Below are positions 35,923-44,809 of a stretch of DNA of 64,000 nt, one piece after another (within the stretch, counting starts at the first letter, position 1; each line of letters opens with the position of its first letter). The stretch is from positions 189,121 to 253,120 of the forward strand of contig NZ_REEZ01000002.1 in assembly GCF_003990445.1 (NCBI RefSeq), written 5' to 3'. Source of the stretch: Pararhodobacter zhoushanensis (lineage in GTDB: Bacteria; Pseudomonadota; Alphaproteobacteria; Rhodobacterales; Rhodobacteraceae). The translations under genes and the position numbers were made by a program. The notes below the pieces were generated by a model. The model was not told where the DNA came from, ran no database searches, and worked only from the letters and a program-made list of their open reading frames with translations.

Positions 35923-36972
35923 ATGACAGATCTTGCACACGAGATTTCCCTTGGCCTCGATACGTTTGGCGATGTCAGCCACGACGATCAGGGCCAGCCC
36001 AAACCGATGGACCAGGTTCTGCGCGATGTCGTGGATCAGGCGGTCTATGCCGACCAGCTGGGCATCGACTTTATCGGTCTGGGTGAACATCACCGGTCCG
36101 ATTTCGCCATTTCCTCGCCCGAGATCGTGCTGGCCACGATTGCCGGGAAGACCAATCGCATCAAGCTGGGCACGGCGGTGACGATCCTGTCGACCGACGA
36201 TCCGGTGCGGGTGTTCCAGCGGTTTTCGACGCTGAACGCGGTGTCGAACGGACGCGCCGAGCCGATTTTGGGGCGGGGCAGCTTTACCGAAAGTTATGGT
36301 TTGTTCGGCTATGACATGCAGGACTATGATCAACTGTTCGAGGAGAAGCTCGATATCTTTGCCCGCCTGCTGCGCGACGGCAAAGCCAAATGGAGCGGGA
36401 AAACCCGCAGCCCGCTGAACAACGAGACCATCTATCCGCCGCTGGGCCAGCCGATGACCACCTGGGTGGGCGTCGGCGGCAGCCCGGAATCGGTGGTGCG
36501 TGTGGCGCGGCACGATTTGCAGCTGATGCTGGCGATCATCGGCGGCGACCCGCTGCGGTTCAAACCTTATGTCGAGCTGTACCACCGCGCGGTGACTCAA
36601 CTGGAGACGAAAGCGCGCTCGATCGGCATCCACTCGCCCGGCTTTGTCGCCGCGACGGATGAGGAGGCGCGCGAGGCGCTCTGGCCGCACCATCAGGAAA
36701 TGTTCGGCCGCCTCGGGCGCGAGCGTGGCTGGCCGCCGATGACCAAGGCGCGCTACATCGACGAGATCGAGCAAGGCGCGCTCGTTGTCGGTTCGCCCGA
36801 AACCGTCGCACGGAAAATTGCGCGCTCGGTCAAGGGGTTGGGCATCCAACGCTTCGACATGAAATACACCAGCGGCCCGGTGCCCCACGCGCTGAACATG
36901 GAGTGCCTGCGGCTCTACGGTGAGCATGTGATCCCGATGGTCCGCGACCTGTTGGCCACCGACAAGACCTGA
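35923..36972 (+). CDS. Luciferase-like (LLM class) flavin-dependent oxidoreductase
   Basis: A 349-residue TIM-barrel flavoprotein of the bacterial-luciferase superfamily. Typical segments are YADQLGIDFIGLGEHHRSDFAISSPEIVLATIAGKT, TILSTDDPVRVFQRFSTLN and ILGRGSFTE, then VGVGGSPESVVRVARH. The start has an AGGAG site. It lies 82 nt after the dehalogenase on the same strand and may act on its substrate or product, but nothing proves this. Flavin is probably FMN; substrate unknown. Confidence 0.93.
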   Translation: MTDLAHEISLGLDTFGDVSHDDQGQPKPMDQVLRDVVDQAVYADQLGIDFIGLGEHHRSDFAISSPEIVLATIAGKTNRIKLGTAVTILSTDDPVRVFQRFSTLNAVSNGRAEPILGRGSFTESYGLFGYDMQDYDQLFEEKLDIFARLLRDGKAKWSGKTRSPLNNETIYPPLGQPMTTWVGVGGSPESVVRVARHDLQLMLAIIGGDPLRFKPYVELYHRAVTQLETKARSIGIHSPGFVAATDEEAREALWPHHQEMFGRLGRERGWPPMTKARYIDEIEQGALVVGSPETVARKIARSVKGLGIQRFDMKYTSGPVPHALNMECLRLYGEHVIPMVRDLLATDKT

Positions 36973-37019
36973 GTTCGGGGCCTGAATTCGGGGCCTGAGT
37001 TCCAGGTCTGGGTTCAGGC
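36968..37019. repeat. 13-bp tandem repeat, four units
   Basis: Four head-to-tail units: CCTGAGTTCGGGG, CCTGAATTCGGGG, CCTGAGTTCCAGG, TCTGGGTTCAGGC. The stop codon of the LLM gene (36970-36972) lies in unit 1 and the stop of the convergent gene (37014-37016) in unit 4. Confidence 0.85.
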
Positions 37020-37577
37020 CGCGAAATAGCGGTCGGCGGGCAGGTAATACCCCAGCCGCGCCGACTGCGCCCAGACGCGTTCTTCCGAGGTGTCGCCCAC
37101 CATCACCACCCGGTCCGCCGGCCACTTCTGCGCGCTGATCGCGGCCAGCAGCGCCTTGCGGCTCTCGCCCCATGGCGCGAAGGGACGCGGGGCGCTGGCT
37201 GCATGGTCGATGAGACCTGAGGCCAGATCGAGGACGTGCTCGGGGGTCAACGGCGCCCGGGTCAGGGCGACGCGGCCCGTATCGACGATTGCCGCCAGTT
37301 TCTGCTGTCGATCCAACGGCAGCGACGGCTGCGGCGCCAAGAGCCGCAACGCATTGGTCGAAAAGAGAAACGCGATCACATCATGGCCCGACGCCGCACG
37401 GATTGATGCGTAGGTCTTGTAATCCAACCCGACCTCGGCCGCCCGCTTGACCCGCAGGCGCACCACCTCAATCGGCAGCACCGGCATCAGCTGCGCGCGT
37501 GCTTTGCCCCAGGCGTGGCGGCGCCAGCTCTCGCCCGGCTCCATCGTCGGTCCGTTGTTATGGCCAAGTCCGGGCAT
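37014..37577 (-). CDS. Conserved hypothetical protein (GHNNGP start)
   Basis: A 187-residue cytosolic protein beginning MPGLGHNNGPTMEPGESWRRHAWGKARAQLM; a GHNxGP start is frequent in alphaproteobacterial proteins of unknown role. It continues with LDYKTYASIRAASGHDVIAFLFSTNALRLL and ends with VVMVGDTSEERVWAQSARLGYY. VMVGDTSEE resembles a HAD-type motif only superficially. Function unknown. It terminates in the 13-bp tandem repeat. Confidence 0.75.
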   Translation of the reverse strand: MPGLGHNNGPTMEPGESWRRHAWGKARAQLMPVLPIEVVRLRVKRAAEVGLDYKTYASIRAASGHDVIAFLFSTNALRLLAPQPSLPLDRQQKLAAIVDTGRVALTRAPLTPEHVLDLASGLIDHAASAPRPFAPWGESRKALLAAISAQKWPADRVVMVGDTSEERVWAQSARLGYYLPADRYFAA

Positions 37578-37817
37578 GGGAACCTCGCGTATTATCCCGT
37601 CTATCAGACTGAAATGGTAGAGATCCGGCGCGAAAAGAAAAGCCCCAGCTGAGGCAGCTGACCGCCCCGCCTGCTGCCTTTGGCAATTGTGGCGAAACTG
37701 GGATTATTCGTGGCCATAAACAATCTGTTTCAAAATATGCATATTTGATGAATCTTAAAATCGCGCAATCATCTCCACCTTAGACGCTTGTTAGTCCTCT
37801 ATCTGTAGGTGGTAAAA
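37578..37817. promoter_or_regulatory. AT-rich promoter region with perfect palindrome
   Basis: The 240 bp between divergent genes are much richer in A/T than the surroundings, especially 37680-37800. AAATATGCATATTT at 37733-37746 is a perfect 14-bp palindrome about 70 nt upstream of the acidic-protein start. It is a candidate operator; no factor can be named. Confidence 0.5.
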
Positions 37818-38588
37818 ATGGGTTTTCGTTTTGGACTGCTCGGCTCGCTCTCGCTCGGGCGCACCCCCGTTGTGACCAGCCCGGTCACCAATGACCACGG
37901 CCTGTTGGGTAATCTTCTCGACACAGTCGGCAATGGCGCTGACGGTCTGCTCGATTCTCTCGGCGATGGCGTGGCCGAAATCACTGATTCACTCGGGTTG
38001 ACGGTCGGTGACGTCACCGATGAGGCAGGCGATACGGTTGAGGATATCTTCGGCGCCCTTGGCCTGGGCGATCTGGGCAGCACGCTGGATAACGGGGTGT
38101 CCGATATCGGCGGCTCGCTGGACACGACGCTGGTTTACGGCGGCAATGAAGTCGACAAGATTTTGCATCAGCTCGGCGACGACATCAACGGCCTGCTCGA
38201 TGCGCCGCTCGATCCTGAAAATCTGGGCGAAAGCCTGGACAATCTGATCGACACGGTGGGCAAGACGGTTGCCGAGACGCTCGACACGACCGGGCTGGGC
38301 ACCGGTCTGCTGGGCGGGGATGTCGGCGACCTGCTCGACAATCTGCTCGACGATCTGGGGCTCGATGGCAGCGCGCTGGACGACGCGATCACCGAGCTGA
38401 CGTCGGACCTGGACGAGACGCTGCTTTATGGCGGCAAGGATCTGGAGAGCCTGTTCGACAAGGTCGGCGACACCGTGGAAGAGGTTGTCTCAGATCTGGG
38501 TCATGATCTGTTCCTGCCGCCCGCTACCGACGAGGGTAACTGCGACGACAGTGAGATTGAGATCACCGTCGACGTCGCCCTTTGCTGA
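37818..38588 (+). CDS. Acidic repeat protein, function unknown
   Basis: A 256-residue protein starting MGFRFGLLGSLSLG after the weak site AGGTGG. It is rich in Asp, Gly, Leu and Thr with very few Lys/Arg, so strongly acidic. Two related segments of about 135 residues carry the duplicate blocks GSLDTTLVYGGNEVDKIL and SDLDETLLYGGKDLESLF, each preceded by repeats of the type LGxxVxDLLDxL. It ends in Cys (DVALC). No known domain, signal peptide or metal site is obvious. A surface, adhesin-like or structural role is a guess. Confidence 0.75.
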   Translation: MGFRFGLLGSLSLGRTPVVTSPVTNDHGLLGNLLDTVGNGADGLLDSLGDGVAEITDSLGLTVGDVTDEAGDTVEDIFGALGLGDLGSTLDNGVSDIGGSLDTTLVYGGNEVDKILHQLGDDINGLLDAPLDPENLGESLDNLIDTVGKTVAETLDTTGLGTGLLGGDVGDLLDNLLDDLGLDGSALDDAITELTSDLDETLLYGGKDLESLFDKVGDTVEEVVSDLGHDLFLPPATDEGNCDDSEIEITVDVALC

Positions 38589-38606
38589 CCCCTCGGCGCG
38601 GGGCCT

Positions 38607-39161
38607 CTACACGAGGCCCGCGCTTTTCCCATCGCCCATTGGCGGCCAGGGCCGCTGTGCATCAGCCGCTATCCAGGCCTGCACCCATTCGGGCAGCGCG
38701 GGGCTGACCAGATCGGGATAGCCCATCGCAGCAACCAGCGCGGCAGGCGATACGATCCCGCTATGGGACGTCACGGCGGCGCGGATCAGCACATGGTTAA
38801 GCGCCTCACCTTGCCGCCACATCGACTGCTCGATGTAGAAAAACCGACCGTCCCAGCCCAGCGATCGCGTCCGCATCTCAAAGCGTTGGAACATCCGCAC
38901 CCGCCGGCGGTACCGCACGCTCGAGCCTGCCACCGTCATGCCCCAGCGCTGTTTCATCAACGCTGCCGTCATGCCGATTCGCGCTGAAAACGGTACCCGA
39001 CCCAGATCATACAAGGTCAGGGTGCGACCGTTGTTCAGCTCTCTCCACGGGTCCAGATCCCACGGCCAGCAGCGATGATGCGAAAGATGCGTGTCGAACG
39101 GGGACAGAGATTTCCCCCGGAATTTCAACGTTTCCTTGAGCAGCCGGATGACTGGATACAT
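38607..39161 (-). CDS. Thioesterase-like protein (4HBT/hot-dog fold)
   Basis: A 184-residue protein from ATG 39161. FDTHLSHHRCWPWDLDPWRELNNGRTLTLYDLGRVPF is the helix-loop with Asn/Asp of the acyl-CoA thioesterase-like hot-dog family. VRYRRRVRMFQRFEMRTRSLGWDGRFFYIEQ supplies the central strands. Likely an acyl-CoA thioesterase or a binding homologue; substrate unknown. Confidence 0.8.
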   Translation of the reverse strand: MYPVIRLLKETLKFRGKSLSPFDTHLSHHRCWPWDLDPWRELNNGRTLTLYDLGRVPFSARIGMTAALMKQRWGMTVAGSSVRYRRRVRMFQRFEMRTRSLGWDGRFFYIEQSMWRQGEALNHVLIRAAVTSHSGIVSPAALVAAMGYPDLVSPALPEWVQAWIAADAQRPWPPMGDGKSAGLV

Positions 39162-39366
39162 ACCAACCCCTTTTCTTGCGCCCGTCCACTGGACCCGGGG
39201 GCGCATGGCGTCAAGCCGCGTCGCGGCGTCAGACCGGGCTTTGCCGTCACGGCCGATACAGCGCGTTGACGAAACGGTTACGTTTGGCTGCCATAGTTTA
39301 CCGTGCGTCGGCGTTGCCCCACACAGCACCACGGCGTAAGCTGCCACCATGCCCCAGGAGTCCCCA

Positions 39367-40041
39367 ATGACCAGCGCCCTGCGCACCGCGTATTCCAAGG
39401 CCGAACAGGTCTCGGACGCTGTTGTGCATGTCATGGGCCTGACGCTGGTCCTGATGGCGGTTCCTGTCCTGATCGTGCTGACCGCGCTTTACCGGGGCGA
39501 TGTAGCCTCGGTGACCGGGGTATCGGTGTATGGCGGCGCGCTTTTTGCGATGATCCTGTGCTCGGCGCTGTACAATATCGGGGAAACCTCTGGCGTTGGG
39601 ACGGCCAAGGAATGGCTGCTGCGACGACTGGATCATTCCGCGATATACTTAAAAATCGCAGGCACTTACACGCCCTTTACGCTGCTCTCTGGTCACGGCG
39701 TTGCGCTGACAATTGGCGTGTGGGGCGCGGCTTTCGCCGGGATCACGCTCAAGATCATCTCGCCGGAACGGTTCAAATGGGCCGGGCTGATCCTGTATCT
39801 GGGCATGGGATGGGCCGGAGTGGTTGCTGGCGGCACCCTGTTCTCGGCGTTGCCGCTGCCGGTGCTGATCCTGATGGCCGTGGGTGGCGGGTTGTATACC
39901 CTTGGCGTCGTGTTCTACCTGTGGCGGCGCCTGCCCTTCCACTACACGATCTGGCACGTCTTTGTTCTGGCAGCCAGCTTCGTGTTCTATGCCGCTGTTC
40001 TGGTCTTTGTGCTGCTCGGGCCGGAAACCGCCCTGAGCTGA
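39367..40041 (+). CDS. Hemolysin III / PAQR-family membrane protein
   Basis: A 224-residue protein with seven hydrophobic segments. Family marks are the SALYN motif (CSALYNIGET), DHSAIYLKIAGTYTPF (Asp/His) and the last helix FHYTIWHVFVLAASFVFYAAVL (His); these His/Asp form the metal site of the superfamily. ATG 39367 follows CAGGAG; ATG 39349 is less likely. The activity may be ceramidase-like; true haemolysis is unproven. Confidence 0.93.
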   Translation: MTSALRTAYSKAEQVSDAVVHVMGLTLVLMAVPVLIVLTALYRGDVASVTGVSVYGGALFAMILCSALYNIGETSGVGTAKEWLLRRLDHSAIYLKIAGTYTPFTLLSGHGVALTIGVWGAAFAGITLKIISPERFKWAGLILYLGMGWAGVVAGGTLFSALPLPVLILMAVGGGLYTLGVVFYLWRRLPFHYTIWHVFVLAASFVFYAAVLVFVLLGPETALS

Positions 40042-40043
40042 GA

Positions 40044-42119
40044 CTAGCTTTCGCTCAAGATCTCCAGAAACGCCTCGCCAAAGCGTTCGACCTTTGCCGC
40101 GCCCATCCCGGCGATACGTTCCATGTCAGCCAGATTACGCGGGCGGCGCTCGGCGATGGTCCGCAAGGTGGCGTGGGTGCAGCTCAGATACTTGCCCGTG
40201 CCGTCCTCGCCCCGCGACAGTTGAGCCTGCACTTCGGTCAGCCGGTCAAAGACCCCGCCCGCCTCTGTTCCCGCAAGCTTCCGCCGTGCCGGATGCGCGG
40301 CCTCGGTCTCTTCACCGGTGATCACCTGCAGGAAGCGCGCGCCATACCGCTCAAGTTTGGTTGCACCGACACCGGTAATTCCAGCGAAATCATCCAGCGT
40401 TTGCGGGCGCTTCTCCGCCATTTCCACCAATGACCGGTCGTTGAAGATCACATAAGGCGGCACGCCGCCCGCCTGCGCCAGAGACCGGCGCAGGGCCTTG
40501 AGCGCCGATAGCAGCGGCGCGTCTTCGTCCGACACCAGCGCACGCGGCTCTGCCCGTGTACTCGCGCGCTGGATCGTATCAGCGCGGAAGGTAATCGCGC
40601 TTTCGCCGCGCAGGATCGGCCGCGCATCCTGCGTCATGCGCAGCGCGCCGTGCCGCTCGGCATCGGGACGGACCAGATCACGGCCCATCATTTGCCGGAA
40701 CACCGCATTCCAGGCAGCCTTGCTCAGCTCGCGCCCGACGCCGAAAGTAGGAAGCTGGTCATGACTGCGTTGGGTGATCTTGTCGGTCATCGTCCCGGTC
40801 AGAATATCGACCAGATGGCCCACACCAAAGCTCTCACCTGTGCGCAACATCGCCGACAGCGCCTTGCGCACGGCCTCGGTCGCATCGAAAGTCTTGGCAG
40901 GCGTTTCGCACAGATCGCAATTGCCGCAAGGTTCGCTGACTTCACCGAAATACGCCAGCAACATGCGGCGGCGGCACCCACAAGCCTCGGCCAGACCGAG
41001 CAGCGTGTTGAGCCGCGCGTGATCCGCCTCTCGGCGCTCAGGCGGGGCGTTGGAATCGTCGACCTGTGCGCGGCGCAAGCGAATGTCGTCGGGGCCGTAC
41101 AGCGTCAAGGTATCGGCGGGCAAACCGTCGCGACCAGCGCGGCCAATCTCCTGATAATAGGACTCGATCGACTTGGGCAGGTCCGCATGCGCGACCCAGC
41201 GCACGTCCGGCTTGTCCACGCCCATGCCGAAGGCCACCGTGGCGCAAACGATCAACCCCTCTTCGGTCTGAAACAGTCCCTCAACCTTGCGGCGCTCCCA
41301 ATCCTCCATCCCGCCGTGATAGGCGCAGGCGGTGTGACCAGCCTCTTCCAGCGCGCGGGCAAGGGTTTCGGTGCGCGCACGTGTCGCACAATAGACGATG
41401 CCGGACTGACCCTTGCGCGCCGCCGCGAAGCTCATGATCTGCTTGCGCGGGTTGTCCTTGACCGCAAAAGCCAGCCGGATATTGGGCCGGTCGAAACCGC
41501 GCAGAAAGCTTTGTGGTGGGGTTCCGGCAAAGAGACGGTGGACGATTTCGTCCCGCGTGGCAGCATCGGCGGTCGCGGTGAAGGCAGCAAGGGGCACACC
41601 CAACGCCTGCCGCAGATCACCGATGCGCAGGTAATCAGGGCGGAAATCATGGCCCCATTGGCTGACGCAATGCGCCTCGTCCACCGCGATCAGGCGGCAG
41701 TTCGACCGACGCAGCAGGTTGGTGGTGGCCGAGGACGCCAGTCGTTCCGGCGCGATGTAGAGGATCTTGAGCCGACCATCTTCCAGCGCGGAAAAGATCG
41801 CTTCATTCTCTTCCGGTGTGTTCCCCGAGGTGATCGCCCCCGCTGCCACACCCGCTTCCTGCAGCGCGCGCACCTGATCGCGCATCAGCGCAATCAGAGG
41901 GGAAATGACCACAGTCAGCCCGTCACGGGCGAGAGCAGGCAACTGAAAACACAGTGATTTTCCGCCGCCGGTCGGCATGATCGCCAGAACGTCGGACCCG
42001 GCGATCACCGCATCGACGATTTCTTCCTGACCGGGGCGAAACGCAGAGAAGCCAAAAACCCGCGCCAACAGGGCATGGGTCAGATCGGCGGCAGGGGCAG
42101 AGATGTCAGGGCTGTCCAC
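40044..42119 (-). CDS. recQ: ATP-dependent DNA helicase RecQ
   Basis: A 691-residue 3'-5' DNA helicase for recombination repair. Motif I is MPTGGGKSLCFQLPAL, motif II VDEAHCVSQWGHDFRPDY, motif VI GRAGRDGLPADTL. A zinc site follows (CGCRRRMLLAYFGE, then CGNCDLC), then winged-helix, and two HRDC domains at the C-terminus (about residues 510-590 and 620-690). Length exceeds E. coli RecQ because of the second HRDC domain, common in alphaproteobacteria. Confidence 0.98.
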   Translation of the reverse strand: MDSPDISAPAADLTHALLARVFGFSAFRPGQEEIVDAVIAGSDVLAIMPTGGGKSLCFQLPALARDGLTVVISPLIALMRDQVRALQEAGVAAGAITSGNTPEENEAIFSALEDGRLKILYIAPERLASSATTNLLRRSNCRLIAVDEAHCVSQWGHDFRPDYLRIGDLRQALGVPLAAFTATADAATRDEIVHRLFAGTPPQSFLRGFDRPNIRLAFAVKDNPRKQIMSFAAARKGQSGIVYCATRARTETLARALEEAGHTACAYHGGMEDWERRKVEGLFQTEEGLIVCATVAFGMGVDKPDVRWVAHADLPKSIESYYQEIGRAGRDGLPADTLTLYGPDDIRLRRAQVDDSNAPPERREADHARLNTLLGLAEACGCRRRMLLAYFGEVSEPCGNCDLCETPAKTFDATEAVRKALSAMLRTGESFGVGHLVDILTGTMTDKITQRSHDQLPTFGVGRELSKAAWNAVFRQMMGRDLVRPDAERHGALRMTQDARPILRGESAITFRADTIQRASTRAEPRALVSDEDAPLLSALKALRRSLAQAGGVPPYVIFNDRSLVEMAEKRPQTLDDFAGITGVGATKLERYGARFLQVITGEETEAAHPARRKLAGTEAGGVFDRLTEVQAQLSRGEDGTGKYLSCTHATLRTIAERRPRNLADMERIAGMGAAKVERFGEAFLEILSES

Positions 42120-42123
42120 GGGG

Positions 42124-42411
42124 TCAGAGGAAAACCGAGATGTTGTTCGTGATCACAATCCGGATCGCATAGATCGCCAAAAGCACGATCAAAGGGGCCA
42201 GATCCAGACCGCCCATATTGGGCAGGAAAGACCGGATACGGCTGTAGACCGGTTCGAGCACGCGGTTCAGACCGTCCCAGATTTGCGCCACCAGCGGCTG
42301 CCGGAGGTTCAGAACCTGAAAGTTGATCAGCCAGCTCATGATCACATGGGCGATCACGATCCACCAGATCACGTTGAGCACAAGAAACAGGATCTGGATC
42401 ACTGACAGCAT
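42124..42411 (-). CDS. YggT family membrane protein
   Basis: A 95-residue protein with two hydrophobic helices (about residues 4-28 and 72-92) and the family's central INFQVLNLRQPLVAQIWDGLNRVLEPVYSRIRSFLP. YggT proteins are inner-membrane proteins linked to osmotic or division functions; role here is inferred. It ends four bases upstream of recQ on the same strand. Confidence 0.93.
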   Translation of the reverse strand: MLSVIQILFLVLNVIWWIVIAHVIMSWLINFQVLNLRQPLVAQIWDGLNRVLEPVYSRIRSFLPNMGGLDLAPLIVLLAIYAIRIVITNNISVFL

Positions 42412-42481
42412 GGCGTCCTCATATGCGGCTTTGCCCCTGAGGTAAGGCCTGCGAGGCCGCGCCGCAACCCCGCAGGCGCGA

Positions 42482-44704
42482 TCACCCGGTGCGATCCAGC
42501 GACGGGGCGGGCAGGCTGGCGTCTTGCGGGCAATAGCGCGCGACCATCTCCAGCAGGAGCGGTTTCTTCAGCGGCTTGGTCATCACGTGATCCAACCCGG
42601 CGGCGAGGATTTCTTCTTGGTCGCCAGCCATCGCATGGGCGGTCAGCGCGACGATGGGAACCTGGGCCCCGCCGGGCAGCTGGCGGATCGCACGGGTCGC
42701 CGAGCGGCCATCCATGCCCGGCATCGAAATGTCCATGAACACAAGATCTGGCTTGGTGGTGCGAAAGGCTTCAACCGCCTGCTCACCGTCCTCGGCGAAG
42801 CTGAGATCGACCTCAAGCCCGTCGAGCATCTTGGAAAACACCAGCCGGTTGGTGCGGTTGTCTTCGGCCGCGAGGACACGCATGCGTCGGCCACCGCCCG
42901 CCAGCGGCGACGGATCGGGGCGCGGCGCGGCGCCGGCGGCAGGGGCGGCAGGCAGCGCCCCCGGGGCGGAGGACAGTTGCAACTGGCGCAACAGGTCCTG
43001 ACGCAGGATCGGTTTTTGCAGCACGGCGCGCAGCTCGCCTATGGCGGGATGATTGCGCACGCTGGCGGGGTTGGCGCTGAGCAGTACAATCGGCGTGTCA
43101 AAGCCCGCCTTCCGCAGTTTGGCAGTCAGATCCAACCCGTCGATACCGGGCATCAGGTGATCCGTGAGCAACAGCTCGATCCCATCCCCCTGCCCGTGCT
43201 CGAATTTCTCCAGCACCTCAGCGCCCGACGCACACAGGGTCACCTGAACACCCTGCGCAGTCAGCTGGCGTTCCAGAATGGTGCGGTTGATCAGATGGCT
43301 TTCGGCGATCATCACCCGCTCCAGCCGGATGGGTTCGGCGGTCAAGGGGTCGGCATCCTCGGACAGCGGCAGGGTCAACGCGAAGCCAAAACAGGCGCCC
43401 TTGCCCAGCTCGCTTTCGACCCAGATCTCGCCGCCCATCAGCTCGATCAGGCGGCGGGTGATCGCCAGTCCCAGCCCTGTCCCTTCAAACTTGCGGTTCG
43501 CCTGTTCATCCACCTGCGCGAATTCACCAAAGATCCGCTCGACATGCTCGGGCGCGATGCCGATGCCGGTGTCTTCAACGGTGACGGTGATGCGTTGAGC
43601 GAATTCGCCTGCCTCGATCCCGACAACACGGATCAGGACATGACCGGTTTGCGTGAACTTGACGGCGTTACCGATCAGGTTGGTCATCACCTGCCGCATG
43701 CGGCCCGGATCGGCCAGAAAGCGGGTTGGCAGGAACAGGTCATAATCCATCAGCAGGTCGATCGACCGCTTGCGCGCCCCGGCCTGCAACAGGATCAGCA
43801 CCTCATGGATACAGCGTTCCAGATCAAAGGGTTCGGGGTGCAGCGTGAGCTTTTCGGCTTCGATCTTGGAAAAGTCGAGCACGTCATTGATGATGTTGAG
43901 CAACGCCTCACCCGAGGAGCGGATCGTCTCGGCGTAGAGGCGCTGCTCGTCGGACAGCGCGGTGTCGCACATCAGTTCGGCCATGCCGACGACGCCATTC
44001 ATCGGCGTGCGGATCTCATGGCTCATGTTGGCGAGGAAGGCTGACTTGGCGCGGTTCGCCGCCTCGGCCCGTTCGCGCGCTTCTTCCAGCTCGGCGGCGT
44101 AGCGTTGGGTTTCGGTGATGTCGCGTACCAGACTGACAATATCGCCCCCGCGCGCGCGCCGGTCGTGGATACGCGCGGTATCGCCACGGGTGAAGACCAG
44201 CGTGATCGGCTCGATATGCTCGTGCTCCCACCGAGAGAGCATGGTTTGCGTCCATGCTTCGGGCGTGATCCCGTCGAAAGCGACCCGTTCCTCATGCGCA
44301 AGGATCTCAACCAGACGGCGATAGCTGATGCCGACCTGAACCTCGGGAATGCCTGAGAAAACATCGAGATAGGCGTGGTTGGCGATCACCAGCTCCTGAT
44401 CGCGGTTGAAGACGGCGAACCCGTCGCGGATGGTGTTGATCGAGTCCCACAGCCGCCGTTCAGCCATCGTGGCGGTACGCTGCGCGTTTTCGGTTTCCGC
44501 GCGCGCCTTGCTTTGCACCTCAACTACGCGCTGCGCATCTTCAAGCGCCGAAGCACGCCCGTTCTGGCGCAGCCCGTGCAGATCGATGCGCATCTGGTCC
44601 AGCTGCGCGAGCGCTGCGTCCAGTTCACGATTGCGCTGCTCCAACCGACGCTCAGCCGTCAGGCGTGCCCGGCGTTCCAGCGTCAGCTTGTCGAACAATG
44701 TCAT
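42482..44704 (-). CDS. Soluble hybrid histidine kinase with two receiver domains
   Basis: A 740-residue signalling protein with no membrane segment. A coiled coil (residues 8-85) leads to a PAS domain (about 85-200) and a HisKA domain with His229 in [15 protein letters not shown]. HATPase_c follows ([21 protein letters not shown]). Two receivers come after: the first, [14 protein letters not shown], has a phosphoacceptor Asp but a degenerate N-terminal acidic pocket (MIAESH); the second, LAAEDN with [10 protein letters not shown], is complete. The partner output protein is not adjacent. Confidence 0.95.
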   Translation of the reverse strand: MTLFDKLTLERRARLTAERRLEQRNRELDAALAQLDQMRIDLHGLRQNGRASALEDAQRVVEVQSKARAETENAQRTATMAERRLWDSINTIRDGFAVFNRDQELVIANHAYLDVFSGIPEVQVGISYRRLVEILAHEERVAFDGITPEAWTQTMLSRWEHEHIEPITLVFTRGDTARIHDRRARGGDIVSLVRDITETQRYAAELEEARERAEAANRAKSAFLANMSHEIRTPMNGVVGMAELMCDTALSDEQRLYAETIRSSGEALLNIINDVLDFSKIEAEKLTLHPEPFDLERCIHEVLILLQAGARKRSIDLLMDYDLFLPTRFLADPGRMRQVMTNLIGNAVKFTQTGHVLIRVVGIEAGEFAQRITVTVEDTGIGIAPEHVERIFGEFAQVDEQANRKFEGTGLGLAITRRLIELMGGEIWVESELGKGACFGFALTLPLSEDADPLTAEPIRLERVMIAESHLINRTILERQLTAQGVQVTLCASGAEVLEKFEHGQGDGIELLLTDHLMPGIDGLDLTAKLRKAGFDTPIVLLSANPASVRNHPAIGELRAVLQKPILRQDLLRQLQLSSAPGALPAAPAAGAAPRPDPSPLAGGGRRMRVLAAEDNRTNRLVFSKMLDGLEVDLSFAEDGEQAVEAFRTTKPDLVFMDISMPGMDGRSATRAIRQLPGGAQVPIVALTAHAMAGDQEEILAAGLDHVMTKPLKKPLLLEMVARYCPQDASLPAPSLDRTG

Positions 44705-44720
44705 CCGCGACGGCCCCGGC

Positions 44721-44756
44721 AAAAAAGAAAACGGACCGGCGCAGGGCCGGTCCGCT
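44721..44756 (-). terminator. Terminator after the acetyl-CoA acetyltransferase gene
   Basis: On the minus strand CGGACCGGC and GCCGGTCCG form a 9-bp stem with loop CCTGC, then TTTTCTTTTTT. It sits about 55 nt past the thiolase stop. Confidence 0.9.
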
Positions 44757-44809
44757 CAGAATTGCCGCGAACGGTAAAGACAGTCTTAAACGCGGACGGT
44801 TTTCAAACC

